From contig JAVKGW010000002.1 of NCBI GenBank assembly GCA_031460175.1, forward strand, positions 248,001 to 312,000: DNA of 64,000 nucleotides, in the 5' to 3' direction. Below the pieces are notes generated by a model. That model had not been told where the DNA came from and made no database searches. It saw only the letters and a program-made list of their open reading frames with translations. The number at the start of each line of letters is the position of its first letter. The stretch's first letter is position 1. This document shows positions 47,298 to 55,558 of this stretch, piece by piece. The translations under genes and the position numbers were made by a program. The stretch comes from Armatimonadota bacterium (lineage in GTDB: Bacteria > Sysuimicrobiota > Sysuimicrobiia > Sysuimicrobiales > Sysuimicrobiaceae).

Positions 47298-47665
47298 GGA
47301 ACGCTGGAACGGAGGTGGGAAGCCACCCGGTCCAGGGACTTCTTCATCAGGAGGCGGGCCTTGCCGAGGTTCCCACCCTGCCGGAGGACGATCACGAGGG
47401 CGTAATCGATCTCCACCGCGCTGACCACCAGCACCGCCTTCTCCCCGGAAATCACACAGTACTCCAGGGGGCCTCCGTTCACCTTCCGCACCAGGTAGGC
47501 GCTCAGCTTGGTCAGCACGCCGAGATCCGGACCCGCCCGGCCCACCGACAGGGCTCCGTCCACGGAGTGGATGTCCACCACCTCCCCGTCCAGGCGGATG
47601 ACCGCTGCGCAGGCCGCGCCCTCCACGTTGGCCACCATCTCCCGGAGGATCTCTCTCAGCGCCAT
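47294..47665 (-). CDS. roadblock/LC7 domain protein, second copy
   Basis: 123-residue roadblock domain: ANVEGAACAAVIRLDGEVVD, the helix LTKLSAYLVRKVN, and the strand pair EKAVLVVSAVEIDYALVIVL. It is distantly similar to the copy at 40737-41093, so the two could form a heterodimer or work at different points. Start MALREILREM at 47665. It overlaps yqeG at its start by 10 bp and the transglycosylase at its stop by 4 bp, placing it inside one transcript with both. No Ras-like GTPase is nearby. Confidence 0.8.
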   Translation of the reverse strand: MALREILREMVANVEGAACAAVIRLDGEVVDIHSVDGALSVGRAGPDLGVLTKLSAYLVRKVNGGPLEYCVISGEKAVLVVSAVEIDYALVIVLRQGGNLGKARLLMKKSLDRVASHLRSSVP

Positions 47666-48219
47666 GGTTTCCCCGAGAGGGTTTCTTTCCTTGTTCGTCC
47701 TCCGCGGAAGGATTCCTGCCCTCCCCGGGAGGCGAACCGGCCCCGTCCCGCCGCCCGCTCCAACCAGCGGAGTAGGCGGGTGGTGAGGAACTCCCGGGGG
47801 TGAAGGGGGTCCACGAGGATGGTGTAAAGGCCCAACAGGTTTGCGGGGAGGACATCCGTGAACAGCTGGTCCCCGATGGCCGCGGTCTCCGGAGGGGTCG
47901 TTCCCAGGACCCTCATGGCCCTCCACAGGCGGATCGGATTCGGCTTGGGGAACCCACCCACCGCGGAGCAACCGAGCTGTCCACAGACCCGTCGGATCCG
48001 GGAGGGAAGAGCGTTGGAAACCAGCACCGTTCGAAGCCCCACCCGGCGGAGGTCCTCTAGCCACGCCACCACCTCCGCAGGGGGTTCCTCCTCGGAGGGA
48101 GCAAGGAGCGTGTTGTCCAGGTCGAGGATGAGGCCCCGGATCCCCAGGGCGATCAGTTCGGACGGCGCGACCTCCGTGATCTGGTGGACCACCCGCCGCG
48201 GCACGATCCATCGGATCAC
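47656..48219 (-). CDS. YqeG family HAD phosphatase (HAD-IIIA)
   Basis: 187-residue haloacid dehalogenase-type phosphatase. Motif I is GLILDLDNTLLAP (Asp nucleophile), motif II TVLVSNALPS, motif III Lys in GGFPKPNP and motif IV AIGDQLFTDVLPAN. YqeG sits with yqeH and aroE in Firmicutes and is linked to ribosome or phosphatidylglycerophosphate work, unproven. GTG start at 48219 overlaps the mltG stop (GTGA). The tail after residue 160 is basic and low-complexity. Confidence 0.92.
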   Translation of the reverse strand: MIRWIVPRRVVHQITEVAPSELIALGIRGLILDLDNTLLAPSEEEPPAEVVAWLEDLRRVGLRTVLVSNALPSRIRRVCGQLGCSAVGGFPKPNPIRLWRAMRVLGTTPPETAAIGDQLFTDVLPANLLGLYTILVDPLHPREFLTTRLLRWLERAAGRGRFASRGGQESFRGGRTRKETLSGKPWR

Positions 48220-49208
48220 CGCCCGTTCCTCGCGCGCCGGATGGCCTTAAGGTGCTCTTCGAAGGTCCGGCTGAAGAGGTGCGTCCCATCCCCCTGGGCC
48301 ACGTAGTAATAGTACCCGTGCCGCTCCGGCTCCACCGCGGCCCGTAGGGCCGCCAAGCCCGGGTTCCCGATGGGACCTGGGGGCAGCCCCTTCGTCCGAT
48401 ACGTGTTGTAAGGGGAATCCAACCGGAGATCCTGGGCCCGGACCACGGGCCGGTGGACGCCCAGGGCATACAGCACGGAGGCGTCGATCTGCAGAGGCAT
48501 CCCCGCCCGAAGCCGGTTGTAGATCACGCCCGCGATCCGCGCGCGTTCCCGGGGAACCCTGGCCTCGCGCTCCACCAGGGAGGCCACGGTGACCACCTCG
48601 TGGGGGGAGAGCCCGAGGGGGAGAGGACGGGAAAGGAGCGTCCGGGTGGCTTCCCCGAACCGCGCCACGAGGATCCGCACGAGCTCTTCCTCCGGAAGCC
48701 CGCGGGGAAGCAGGTAGGTATCCGGGAACAGATAGCCCTCCAGGGAACCCGCCCGATTCCCCTGCATCTGAGGGATCCAGAACCGCGCGGGCTGGCGGAC
48801 GAGGGCCAGGAACCGGTCCGCCCGGCCCAGGCCGGCCTGTTCGATCCGGTCGGCCACTTCCCGGGCGGTGATCCCCTCCGGGAGGACGAGGCGGTGCCGC
48901 ACGACATCCCCCATCCGGAGTCGCCGGAGGATCCGTTCCGTTCCCTCCTCGGGGGAGATGTCGTATTCACCCGCCTGTAGCCGGCCGTGGAACCCCAACA
49001 CCCAACTGTAGAGGGAAAACACCACCGCGCTCCGGATCAGACCCCGCCGCTCGAGGATCCGGGCAATCTCCCCAGAGCTCGTTCCCGCGGGAATCTGTAC
49101 CCGCTGCACGGGTCCCCTGCCCACCGGGCGGCCGCCCCACCACGCGGCCCAGCCCCCACCCGCCACCACCGCGGCGAGGAGCAGCGCGATGGCGCCCGCT
49201 CGGATCAC
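48216..49208 (-). CDS. mltG: endolytic peptidoglycan transglycosylase MltG
   Basis: 330-residue inner-membrane enzyme that cuts nascent glycan strands and sets their length. One N-terminal helix (4-22), a LysM-like region (VQIPAGTSSGEIARIL), and the YceG domain with catalytic Glu in VASLVEREARVPRERARIAG and the late DSPYNTYRTKGLPPGPIGNPG. GTG start overlaps the DUF1292 stop. Its place after ruvX and DUF1292 is the conserved Gram-positive order alaS-ruvX-DUF1292-mltG. Confidence 0.96.
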   Translation of the reverse strand: MIRAGAIALLLAAVVAGGGWAAWWGGRPVGRGPVQRVQIPAGTSSGEIARILERRGLIRSAVVFSLYSWVLGFHGRLQAGEYDISPEEGTERILRRLRMGDVVRHRLVLPEGITAREVADRIEQAGLGRADRFLALVRQPARFWIPQMQGNRAGSLEGYLFPDTYLLPRGLPEEELVRILVARFGEATRTLLSRPLPLGLSPHEVVTVASLVEREARVPRERARIAGVIYNRLRAGMPLQIDASVLYALGVHRPVVRAQDLRLDSPYNTYRTKGLPPGPIGNPGLAALRAAVEPERHGYYYYVAQGDGTHLFSRTFEEHLKAIRRARNGR

Positions 49209-49564
49209 TCCTCGTCCTCGTCCTCCTCCTCGAAGTCGAACGCCTCTTCCTCCTCTTCCTCCTCGTCGATGGGGAACTCCTCTTCCTCCTCCGACTCCTC
49301 CTCGTAATCCTCGAACTCGATCTCCATGTCTTCCTCGAGGTGCTCCACCACCCGGTTGAACTCGTCCTCGTCCTCCACGGGGACGAGGGTTTCGTCGTCC
49401 TCCACGCGGAGGATGCGGGCAGGGCTATGGTCCTCTTCCCCCGTGGGGGCCACCACCACGTACTCCTGCCCGTCCACCTCCACGTACTCCAGCACCGTGT
49501 ACTCCTGCTCGTTCCCTTCCTCATCCGTGAGGGTGATGACCTCGTACTCCTCCCGCTTCGGCAC
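49205..49564 (-). CDS. DUF1292 family protein with long acidic tail
   Basis: 119 residues. The N-terminal DUF1292 part (EYEVITLTDEEGNEQEYTVL and YVVVAPTGEED) resembles YrzB of Firmicutes, which has no known function. From about residue 80 it is almost only Glu and Asp with few Phe, unlike the short family members. GTG start at 49564 after GGAGGGG; earlier in-frame starts give a non-conserved extension. The acidic run is coded by repeated GAG/GAA codons and stays in frame. It overlaps mltG (GTGA) and follows ruvX by 13 bp. Confidence 0.88.
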   Translation of the reverse strand: MPKREEYEVITLTDEEGNEQEYTVLEYVEVDGQEYVVVAPTGEEDHSPARILRVEDDETLVPVEDEDEFNRVVEHLEEDMEIEFEDYEEESEEEEEFPIDEEEEEEEAFDFEEEDEDEE

Positions 49565-49577
49565 GGAGATCCCCTCC

Positions 49578-50006
49578 TTACTTAGGTTGCAGTGCTTGGC
49601 TCGGACGACGGAGATAACCTTCCAGGATGAGGGCGGCAGCCACCCCGTCCCGCAGCGCCCGGCGGCGGGCGGGCGGACGATCACGGAGCACGTGCTCCGC
49701 GGCCCGGGTGGTAAGCCGCTCGTCCCAGAACTCCACCGGAACCCGGGTCCGATGGGCCAGGCTTGCCCCAAACCGGCGGGCGACCCGGGCCATCCTTCCC
49801 TCCGTCCCGTCCAGATTCCGGGGCAGTCCCACCACGATCCGGGAAACCCCTAGGCGCACCACCACGTCCGCGATGGCGTCCAGGACCTCCCGGGTGCTCC
49901 GACGCGGGAGGGTCTGGAAGGGCTGCGCGATGGTCCCCGTGGGGTCGCTCACCGCCAGCCCGACCCTCCGGGCACCCAGGTCCACGGCGAGCACCCGCCC
50001 GCTCAC
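49578..50006 (-). CDS. ruvX: Holliday junction resolvase-like protein RuvX/YqgF
   Basis: 142-residue RNase H-fold nuclease that in E. coli acts in 16S rRNA 5' processing. The signature VLAVDLGARRVGLAVSDPTG starts it, then IVVGLPRNLDG and the catalytic late motif WDERLTT. GTG start overlaps the alaS stop (GTGA), the usual alaS-ruvX coupling. Whether the resolvase or the rRNA role matters here cannot be told. Confidence 0.95.
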   Translation of the reverse strand: MSGRVLAVDLGARRVGLAVSDPTGTIAQPFQTLPRRSTREVLDAIADVVVRLGVSRIVVGLPRNLDGTEGRMARVARRFGASLAHRTRVPVEFWDERLTTRAAEHVLRDRPPARRRALRDGVAAALILEGYLRRPSQALQPK

Positions 50007-52699
50007 GGATCCCCCACATGCGCGGCCTCCCGAAGGAGGCCGCGGATGATCTCGGGCACGAGCCCGAGCGCCTCATCCAGCCGCGAGGGATCCCGACCCC
50101 CGGCCTGAGCGAGTTCCGGCCGGCCCCCCCCGGAACCGCCCACCCGCTCCGCCACGGGTCGGATCACCTCCGGAGCCTGCACCCGGTGCGTCAGGTCCTC
50201 GGTCACCATGGCCACCAGGACCACCCGATCCGCTTCTACCCCTCCGAGGACGATCACCCCGCTTTGGAGCCGTTCCCGCAGCCGGTCTCCCACCGCCCGC
50301 AGGGCCTCGTGCGGGACGCCGTCCAGGCGGGCCACGGCCACCCGAACCCCTTCCACCTCCTGGGCGGACTCCACGATTCGGTCCAGGTCCTCGGCGATCC
50401 GCCGCCGCTGCCACGCTTCCAGGGCCCGCTCCAGCTCCCGGACCCGCGCCTGCAGGCGTCCGAGCCGGGCAGGCAACTCTTCCGGGGAAGCGCGCAGCTG
50501 AACGGCCAGCTCTTCCAGGAGCTCCGCCCTACGCCGCTGCCAGGCGATGGCCGCGCGACCGCACACCGCCTCGATGCGCCGCACTCCTGCGGCCACCCCC
50601 ACCTCCTGCGTGATCCAGAAGGATCCGATCTCCCCCGTGTTCCGCACGTGGGTTCCGCCGCACAGCTCCCGGCTGTAGTCCCCGATGGAGACCACGCGCA
50701 CCACGTCCCCGTACTTCTCCCCGAAGAGCGCCACGGCCCCCCGACGGATCGCCTCCTCATACGGGAGGAAACGGGCACGGACGGGGATCGCCTTCAAGAT
50801 GTGCTCGTTCACCCGGTCCTCCACGGCCCGCAACTGCTCCCGGCTAAGGGGCTGGAGGTGGAGGAAGTCGAACCGGAGGCGGTCCGGAGCCACCAGCGAG
50901 CCCGCCTGCCGGGCGTGCTCGCCCAGGATCTCCCGCAGCGCCTTGTGGAGGAGGTGCGTGGCGGTGTGGTGGCGCATGGTGTCCCTGCGTCGCCCCTCGT
51001 CCACCGCGGCCTCCACCCGCTGGCCCACCCGGAGCGTCCCCCGCACCACCACGCCTCGGTGTGCGATGATGCCCTCCGCGGGCCGCTGGGTGTCCCGGAC
51101 CTCAAAGGATCCATCTCGCCAGCGCAGCTGCCCCGTATCCCCCACCTGACCTCCCGCCTCCGCGTAGAAGGGAGTCCGGTCGAGGACCACCTCCGCTTCC
51201 TCGCCCTCCCGCACCTCCCCCACGGGCTTCCCCTCCCGCACGAGGGCCACCACCCGGCCCCGGGCCCGCATCCGGCGGTAGCCCACAAACTCCGTGCGCA
51301 CCCCGCTCCGGGAGAGTTCCGCAACCGGATGCTCCGCAACCCGGAAGGGGGCCTGGGCCCGGGCGCGCTCCCGCTGCTCCGCCATGGCCGCCTCGAAGCC
51401 CGCCCAATCGATCTCGAGTCCGTGCTCCCGTGCGATGTCCTGGGTCATCTCCCGGGGGAAGCCGTAGGTATCGTAGAGGCGGAAGACCTCCTGCCCCGAG
51501 AGAACCCGCCGGCCCTCGGCCTTGGCCCGGGCGAGGACCTCCTCCAGCCGGGCCATTCCCACGCCCAGGGTCTGGACGAATCGCTCTTCCTCGCGGGTGA
51601 TCACCTCCCGGATGAACCTCCGGTGCGTCCGCAGCTCCGGGTACACGTCCCCCATCTCCCGCACCACCACTCCCGCCACCTCCGCCAGGAAGGGGCGGTC
51701 TAGGCCCAGGGTGCGGCCGAAGCGTGCCGCCCGCCGGAGGATCATCCGCAGCACGTAGTTGCGGCCCTCGTTGCCGGGGACCACGCCGTCCGCGATGAGA
51801 AAGGCCGCGGCGCGGGCATGGTCCGCGATGACCCGGTAGGCCACCAAGTGGGCCTCCCGCTCCGCGTCCGAATGCCCGGTGAGTTCCTGGGTCCTCCGGA
51901 TGAGAGGGAGGAAGAGATCCGTGTCGTAGTTGTCCCGTCCCCCCTGCAGGACGCTCACGATGCGCTCCAGGCCCATGCCCGTATCCACGTGCTTGGAGGG
52001 CAAGGGCTCCAGGGTGGTGGGGCCCGTCCGGTTGTACTGGATGAACACCAGGTTCCACAGCTCCAGAAACCGCTCGCAGTCCCCGTTCACCCGGCAGATG
52101 TGGCCCGGCACGTCTCGCTTGTTGCAGAACGCAGGTCCTCGATCGATGTGGATCTCGCTGTCGGGGCCGCAGGGCCCCACCTCCGCCATCTCCCAGAAGT
52201 TCTCCTTCCGACCGAAGAAGAGGAGGTGGCTGGGATCGAAACCGGGCTGGCGCAGCCAGATCTCCGCGGCCTCATCGTCCCGGGGAATCTCCCCGAGCTC
52301 GTCCTCGAAGCAGGTGGCCCACAGCCGCTCCCGGGGGATCCCCCACACCTCCGTGAGCAGCTCCCAAGCCCATGCGATGGCCTCCGCCTTGTAGTAGTCC
52401 CCGAAGGACCAGTTTCCCAGCATTTCGAAGAAGGTGTGGTGGTACCCGTCGCGGCCCACGTCCTCCAGGTCGTTGTGCTTGCCGCTCACCCGCATGCACT
52501 TCTGTACGTCCACCGCCCTCCGGTAGGGGCGCGTGCCCGTGCCCAGGAACACGTCCTTGAACTGCACCATGCCCGAGTTCGTAAACAGCAGGGTGGGATC
52601 ATCGGGGACCAGGGACATGCTGGGCACCCGCACGTGTCCCCGCTCCTCGAAAAACCGGAGGAAAGTCTCCCGGATCTCCTTCGCCGTCCAACGCACCAC
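50003..52699 (-). CDS. alaS: alanine--tRNA ligase
   Basis: 898-residue class II synthetase. The N-terminus shows WTAKEIRETFLRFFEERGH and the class II motif 1 region. The editing domain has HHTATHLLHKAL and SRELCGGTHVRNTGEIG with zinc-binding His/Cys. The C-terminal C-Ala region ([33 protein letters not shown]) is complete. Two GTG codons (52699 and 52696) follow GAGAGGTGA; the first is chosen. A longer frame to 53179 overlaps the RNase gene. It lies 22 bp after rng. Confidence 0.97.
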   Translation of the reverse strand: MVRWTAKEIRETFLRFFEERGHVRVPSMSLVPDDPTLLFTNSGMVQFKDVFLGTGTRPYRRAVDVQKCMRVSGKHNDLEDVGRDGYHHTFFEMLGNWSFGDYYKAEAIAWAWELLTEVWGIPRERLWATCFEDELGEIPRDDEAAEIWLRQPGFDPSHLLFFGRKENFWEMAEVGPCGPDSEIHIDRGPAFCNKRDVPGHICRVNGDCERFLELWNLVFIQYNRTGPTTLEPLPSKHVDTGMGLERIVSVLQGGRDNYDTDLFLPLIRRTQELTGHSDAEREAHLVAYRVIADHARAAAFLIADGVVPGNEGRNYVLRMILRRAARFGRTLGLDRPFLAEVAGVVVREMGDVYPELRTHRRFIREVITREEERFVQTLGVGMARLEEVLARAKAEGRRVLSGQEVFRLYDTYGFPREMTQDIAREHGLEIDWAGFEAAMAEQRERARAQAPFRVAEHPVAELSRSGVRTEFVGYRRMRARGRVVALVREGKPVGEVREGEEAEVVLDRTPFYAEAGGQVGDTGQLRWRDGSFEVRDTQRPAEGIIAHRGVVVRGTLRVGQRVEAAVDEGRRRDTMRHHTATHLLHKALREILGEHARQAGSLVAPDRLRFDFLHLQPLSREQLRAVEDRVNEHILKAIPVRARFLPYEEAIRRGAVALFGEKYGDVVRVVSIGDYSRELCGGTHVRNTGEIGSFWITQEVGVAAGVRRIEAVCGRAAIAWQRRRAELLEELAVQLRASPEELPARLGRLQARVRELERALEAWQRRRIAEDLDRIVESAQEVEGVRVAVARLDGVPHEALRAVGDRLRERLQSGVIVLGGVEADRVVLVAMVTEDLTHRVQAPEVIRPVAERVGGSGGGRPELAQAGGRDPSRLDEALGLVPEIIRGLLREAAHVGDP

Positions 52700-52721
52700 G
52701 CGCTCACCTCTCCCCCATATA

Positions 52722-54392
52722 CTAGCGCTCCCCGCGGGTCGTGGATGGGGCCCTTCTCTGGGAGAGGAGTCTCTCCAGGTGGGTCCGCAGGCGGGCCCAC
52801 CACCCGTTCCGGGCAGACGCCAAGGCCAAAGCCCGCTCCTGCTCTTCATCCCGCTCGTCCGCCACGTCCAGGACGGGCTCCTTCGCCTCCAGCCACCGCA
52901 CCTCCCCCGGCCCCCCCACGGTCCCCTCGGCCTGGGCGGGAAGGACCTCCATCGCCTCCAGGTGGAGCCCCTCCCGGGCCAGGCAGCGCACCCGCCGGCC
53001 CGTGGCCTCTTCCAGGGCCACGAGCCACGCGTCCCCTTCCCGGAAGAGCTCCGCGTGGACGAGGGGGTGCACGTGGACCGCCACCACGGGAGCCTGGACG
53101 GTCCGGACCGTCCGGGAAAGCTCCCGGCGAATCTGGTTCGCCACCGTGCGGGGAGAGAGCACCCGACCCCGGCCCTCACAGTACGGACAGGGGACGCGGA
53201 GGACGTGCTCCAGATCCTGATACACCCGCTTGCGGGTGAGCTCCACGAGTCCCAGCTGCGTGAGGTCGATGAGGTGGGTCCGGGCCCGATCCGACCGGAT
53301 GGCTTCCTCCAGGGTCCGGAGAACCTGCCGGCGGTGCTGCTCGTTCTCCATGTCGATGAAGTCCACGAGGATGATGCCCCCGATGTCCCGGAGCCGGATC
53401 TGGCGGACCACCTCCCGGGCCGCCTCCAGGTTCGTGTGGAGGATGGTGGTCTCCAGATCCGTCTTCCCCACGTACTTCCCCGTGTTCACGTCAACCACGG
53501 TGAAGGCCTCCGTCCGATCGATCACCAGATACCCCCCGGAGGGAAGCCACACCTTCCGCCGCAGGGCATTCTGGATCTCCCGCTCGATTCCGAAGTGCTC
53601 GAAGACGGGCTCCTCCCCCCGGTACAGCTCCAGCCGGGAGCGCAAGTGCGGTGCGTAGGACTTCACCAGATCCGCGATCTGCTCGTACTCCCGGGGGGAA
53701 TCCACCACGAACCGGCTCACCTCCTCGGTGAACAGGTCCCGCACCACGCGCCGGATGAGGCGGAGGTCCTGGTACAGGAGGGCGGGCGCCCGGTTCTGCC
53801 GGGCCCGTTCCAGGACCCGGTTCCAGACGCTTAGGAGGTAACGGAGGTCGTTCTGCAAGTCCCGCTCCGATGCCCCCTGCGCCGCCGTCCGGACGATGAG
53901 GCCCATCTTCGCCGGTCGGATGCGTTCCGCGATCTCCCGCAACCGCTTGCGCTCCGCCTCGCTCTCGATCTTGCGGGACACCCCCACGTAGCTCACCGTG
54001 GGCATGAGGACCAGGTAGTACGCGGGCAGGGCCACGTATGTCGTTACCCGGGCGCCCTTGGTGCCCGTGGGTTCCTTGGTGACCTGCACGATGATCTCCT
54101 GTCCGGGCCGCAGCCGCTGCTGGATGGCGCCTCGGCCGATGGCGTCTTCCAGCTCCTCCCCCCCGATGCGATGTGCCCGCACATCGCTCACGTGCAGGAA
54201 GGCGTTGCGTGCGAGCCCGATGTCCACGAAAGCCGCATCCATCCCCCGCAGGACGTTGGCCACCCGGCCCTTGTAGATGTTGCCCACCACCGGCTCGTCC
54301 CGCTCGATGAAGAGGTTCACGAGCTCCCCGTCCTCCCGGACGGCCACCCGAACCTCGAACGGTTCCACGTTTGCGAAGATCTCCCGCTTCAT
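52722..54392 (-). CDS. rng: ribonuclease E/G family endoribonuclease
   Basis: 556-residue single-strand RNA endonuclease for rRNA and mRNA processing. The S1 domain (about 30-115, DEPVVGNIYKGRVANVLRGM), RNase H-like part, catalytic Asp in FTVVDVNTGKYVG and ILVDFIDMENEQHR, and the zinc-link PCPYCEGRGR are visible. Length fits RNase G plus a moderate C-terminal extension, without the long RNase E scaffold. The start ATG overlaps the rodA stop. Association with rodA and mreBCD is common (cafA). Confidence 0.95.
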   Translation of the reverse strand: MKREIFANVEPFEVRVAVREDGELVNLFIERDEPVVGNIYKGRVANVLRGMDAAFVDIGLARNAFLHVSDVRAHRIGGEELEDAIGRGAIQQRLRPGQEIIVQVTKEPTGTKGARVTTYVALPAYYLVLMPTVSYVGVSRKIESEAERKRLREIAERIRPAKMGLIVRTAAQGASERDLQNDLRYLLSVWNRVLERARQNRAPALLYQDLRLIRRVVRDLFTEEVSRFVVDSPREYEQIADLVKSYAPHLRSRLELYRGEEPVFEHFGIEREIQNALRRKVWLPSGGYLVIDRTEAFTVVDVNTGKYVGKTDLETTILHTNLEAAREVVRQIRLRDIGGIILVDFIDMENEQHRRQVLRTLEEAIRSDRARTHLIDLTQLGLVELTRKRVYQDLEHVLRVPCPYCEGRGRVLSPRTVANQIRRELSRTVRTVQAPVVAVHVHPLVHAELFREGDAWLVALEEATGRRVRCLAREGLHLEAMEVLPAQAEGTVGGPGEVRWLEAKEPVLDVADERDEEQERALALASARNGWWARLRTHLERLLSQRRAPSTTRGER

Positions 54393-55558
54393 GGTCCACT
54401 CCAGCTCCGACGTCTCCCCAGGTGGAGGAGGATCCCGGTGGCGGCCAGGTTCACCAGCAGCGCGCTTCCCCCATGGGAGAGGAAGGGCAGCGGGATCCCG
54501 GTCACCGGCATCACCCCCACCGTCATCCCCACGTTTACCAGGACGTGAAACCCGACCGTGGAAACGATCCCCACGCCCACCAGCCTTCCGAAGGCATCGG
54601 GGGCCCGCTGCGCGGCCTGCAACCCCCGGATCAGGTACACCCAGAAGAGCCCAAGGACCCCCAGGGTGCCCACAAACCCCAGCTCCTCCCCGATCACCGC
54701 GAAAACGAAGTCCGTGTGCTGCATGGGCAAAAACTGCAGGGCATTTTGGGTTCCCTGGAAGAGGCCCTTGCCCCACAGCTGCCCGCTTCCGATGGCGATC
54801 TTGGACTGGATGAGGTGGTAGCCCGCTCCCAGCGGATCCAGGCTGGGATCCAGGAACACCAGCAGGCGCTTCTGCTGGTACGGCTTCAACCACCGCCACA
54901 CCATGGGCGCGGCCGCTAGACCGATCCCCGCGAGTCCTGCCAGGGTCCGGAGGGGGGTGCCTGCCGCGAACAGCATTCCCAGGACGACGGCGAGGAACAC
55001 GAGGGTGGTGCCGAAGTCCGGCTGCAGGAACACCAGCACCAGGGCCGGAAGCACCCAGAGTCCACAGCCCGCCACTTCCCAGAGATTCCGGGGAGGGGTG
55101 GGCCGGCGAGCCAGCACGTCCGCCAGGAGGAGGATGACGCTGAGCTTTGCGAGCTCCGAGGGCTGAAAGCTCAAGGGGCCCAACTGCAGCCACCGCTGGG
55201 CACCGAGCCGCTCGTAGCCCGCCAGGTCCACGGCCAACAGGAGCGCCAGACTCACCCCGTACAGACCTCTCGCGGCCCGCCGGAAGGCCTGGAGGGGCAA
55301 GGCGGCGCACCCCCCGAGCAGCACGCTTCCCATCGCCAGGTGCGCGAGCCGAACGGACAGCAGCCCCCAGGGGGATTCTGGAGAACGCGTGGCGCTGAGG
55401 ATGGCCAGCGTCCCGAGGGTGCACAGCCCGAGGACGCTGCTCAGGAGCAGCAGGTCCGTCTCCGCCACCCACCGACGGAAGGCCGGCAGGCGCCTCCCGC
55501 GCCTGCGTCCTAGGGACGGCCAGCCGCTGCTTCCGTTGGTGCGTACAGATGCTTCCAC
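54389..55558 (-). CDS. rodA: rod-shape peptidoglycan glycosyltransferase RodA
   Basis: SEDS-family glycan polymerase, about 389 residues and ten helices. Typical motifs are SFQPSELAKLSVILLLADVLA, LVFLQPDFGTTLVFL, and the late FVFAVIGEELGFVGTLG and PVTGIPLPFLSHGGSAL. It acts with PBP2 (mrdA) in the elongasome. GTG at 55558 has AGGTGAT six bases upstream and overlaps mrdA by 49 bp; GTG at 55468 is the shorter alternative and begins right before helix 1. The stop overlaps rng by 4 bp. Confidence 0.94.
   Translation of the reverse strand: MEASVRTNGSSGWPSLGRRRGRRLPAFRRWVAETDLLLLSSVLGLCTLGTLAILSATRSPESPWGLLSVRLAHLAMGSVLLGGCAALPLQAFRRAARGLYGVSLALLLAVDLAGYERLGAQRWLQLGPLSFQPSELAKLSVILLLADVLARRPTPPRNLWEVAGCGLWVLPALVLVFLQPDFGTTLVFLAVVLGMLFAAGTPLRTLAGLAGIGLAAAPMVWRWLKPYQQKRLLVFLDPSLDPLGAGYHLIQSKIAIGSGQLWGKGLFQGTQNALQFLPMQHTDFVFAVIGEELGFVGTLGVLGLFWVYLIRGLQAAQRAPDAFGRLVGVGIVSTVGFHVLVNVGMTVGVMPVTGIPLPFLSHGGSALLVNLAATGILLHLGRRRSWSGP

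Noticed and set aside
40737-47665. Complete TRAP or ABC transporter operon
   Set aside because: No permease or ATPase gene is present; the membrane protein at 42678-43457 matches neither type.
49205-49330. GAG/GAA-rich tract as a CRISPR or tandem repeat array
   Set aside because: It is in frame and encodes the acidic tail of the DUF1292 protein, without spacer structure.
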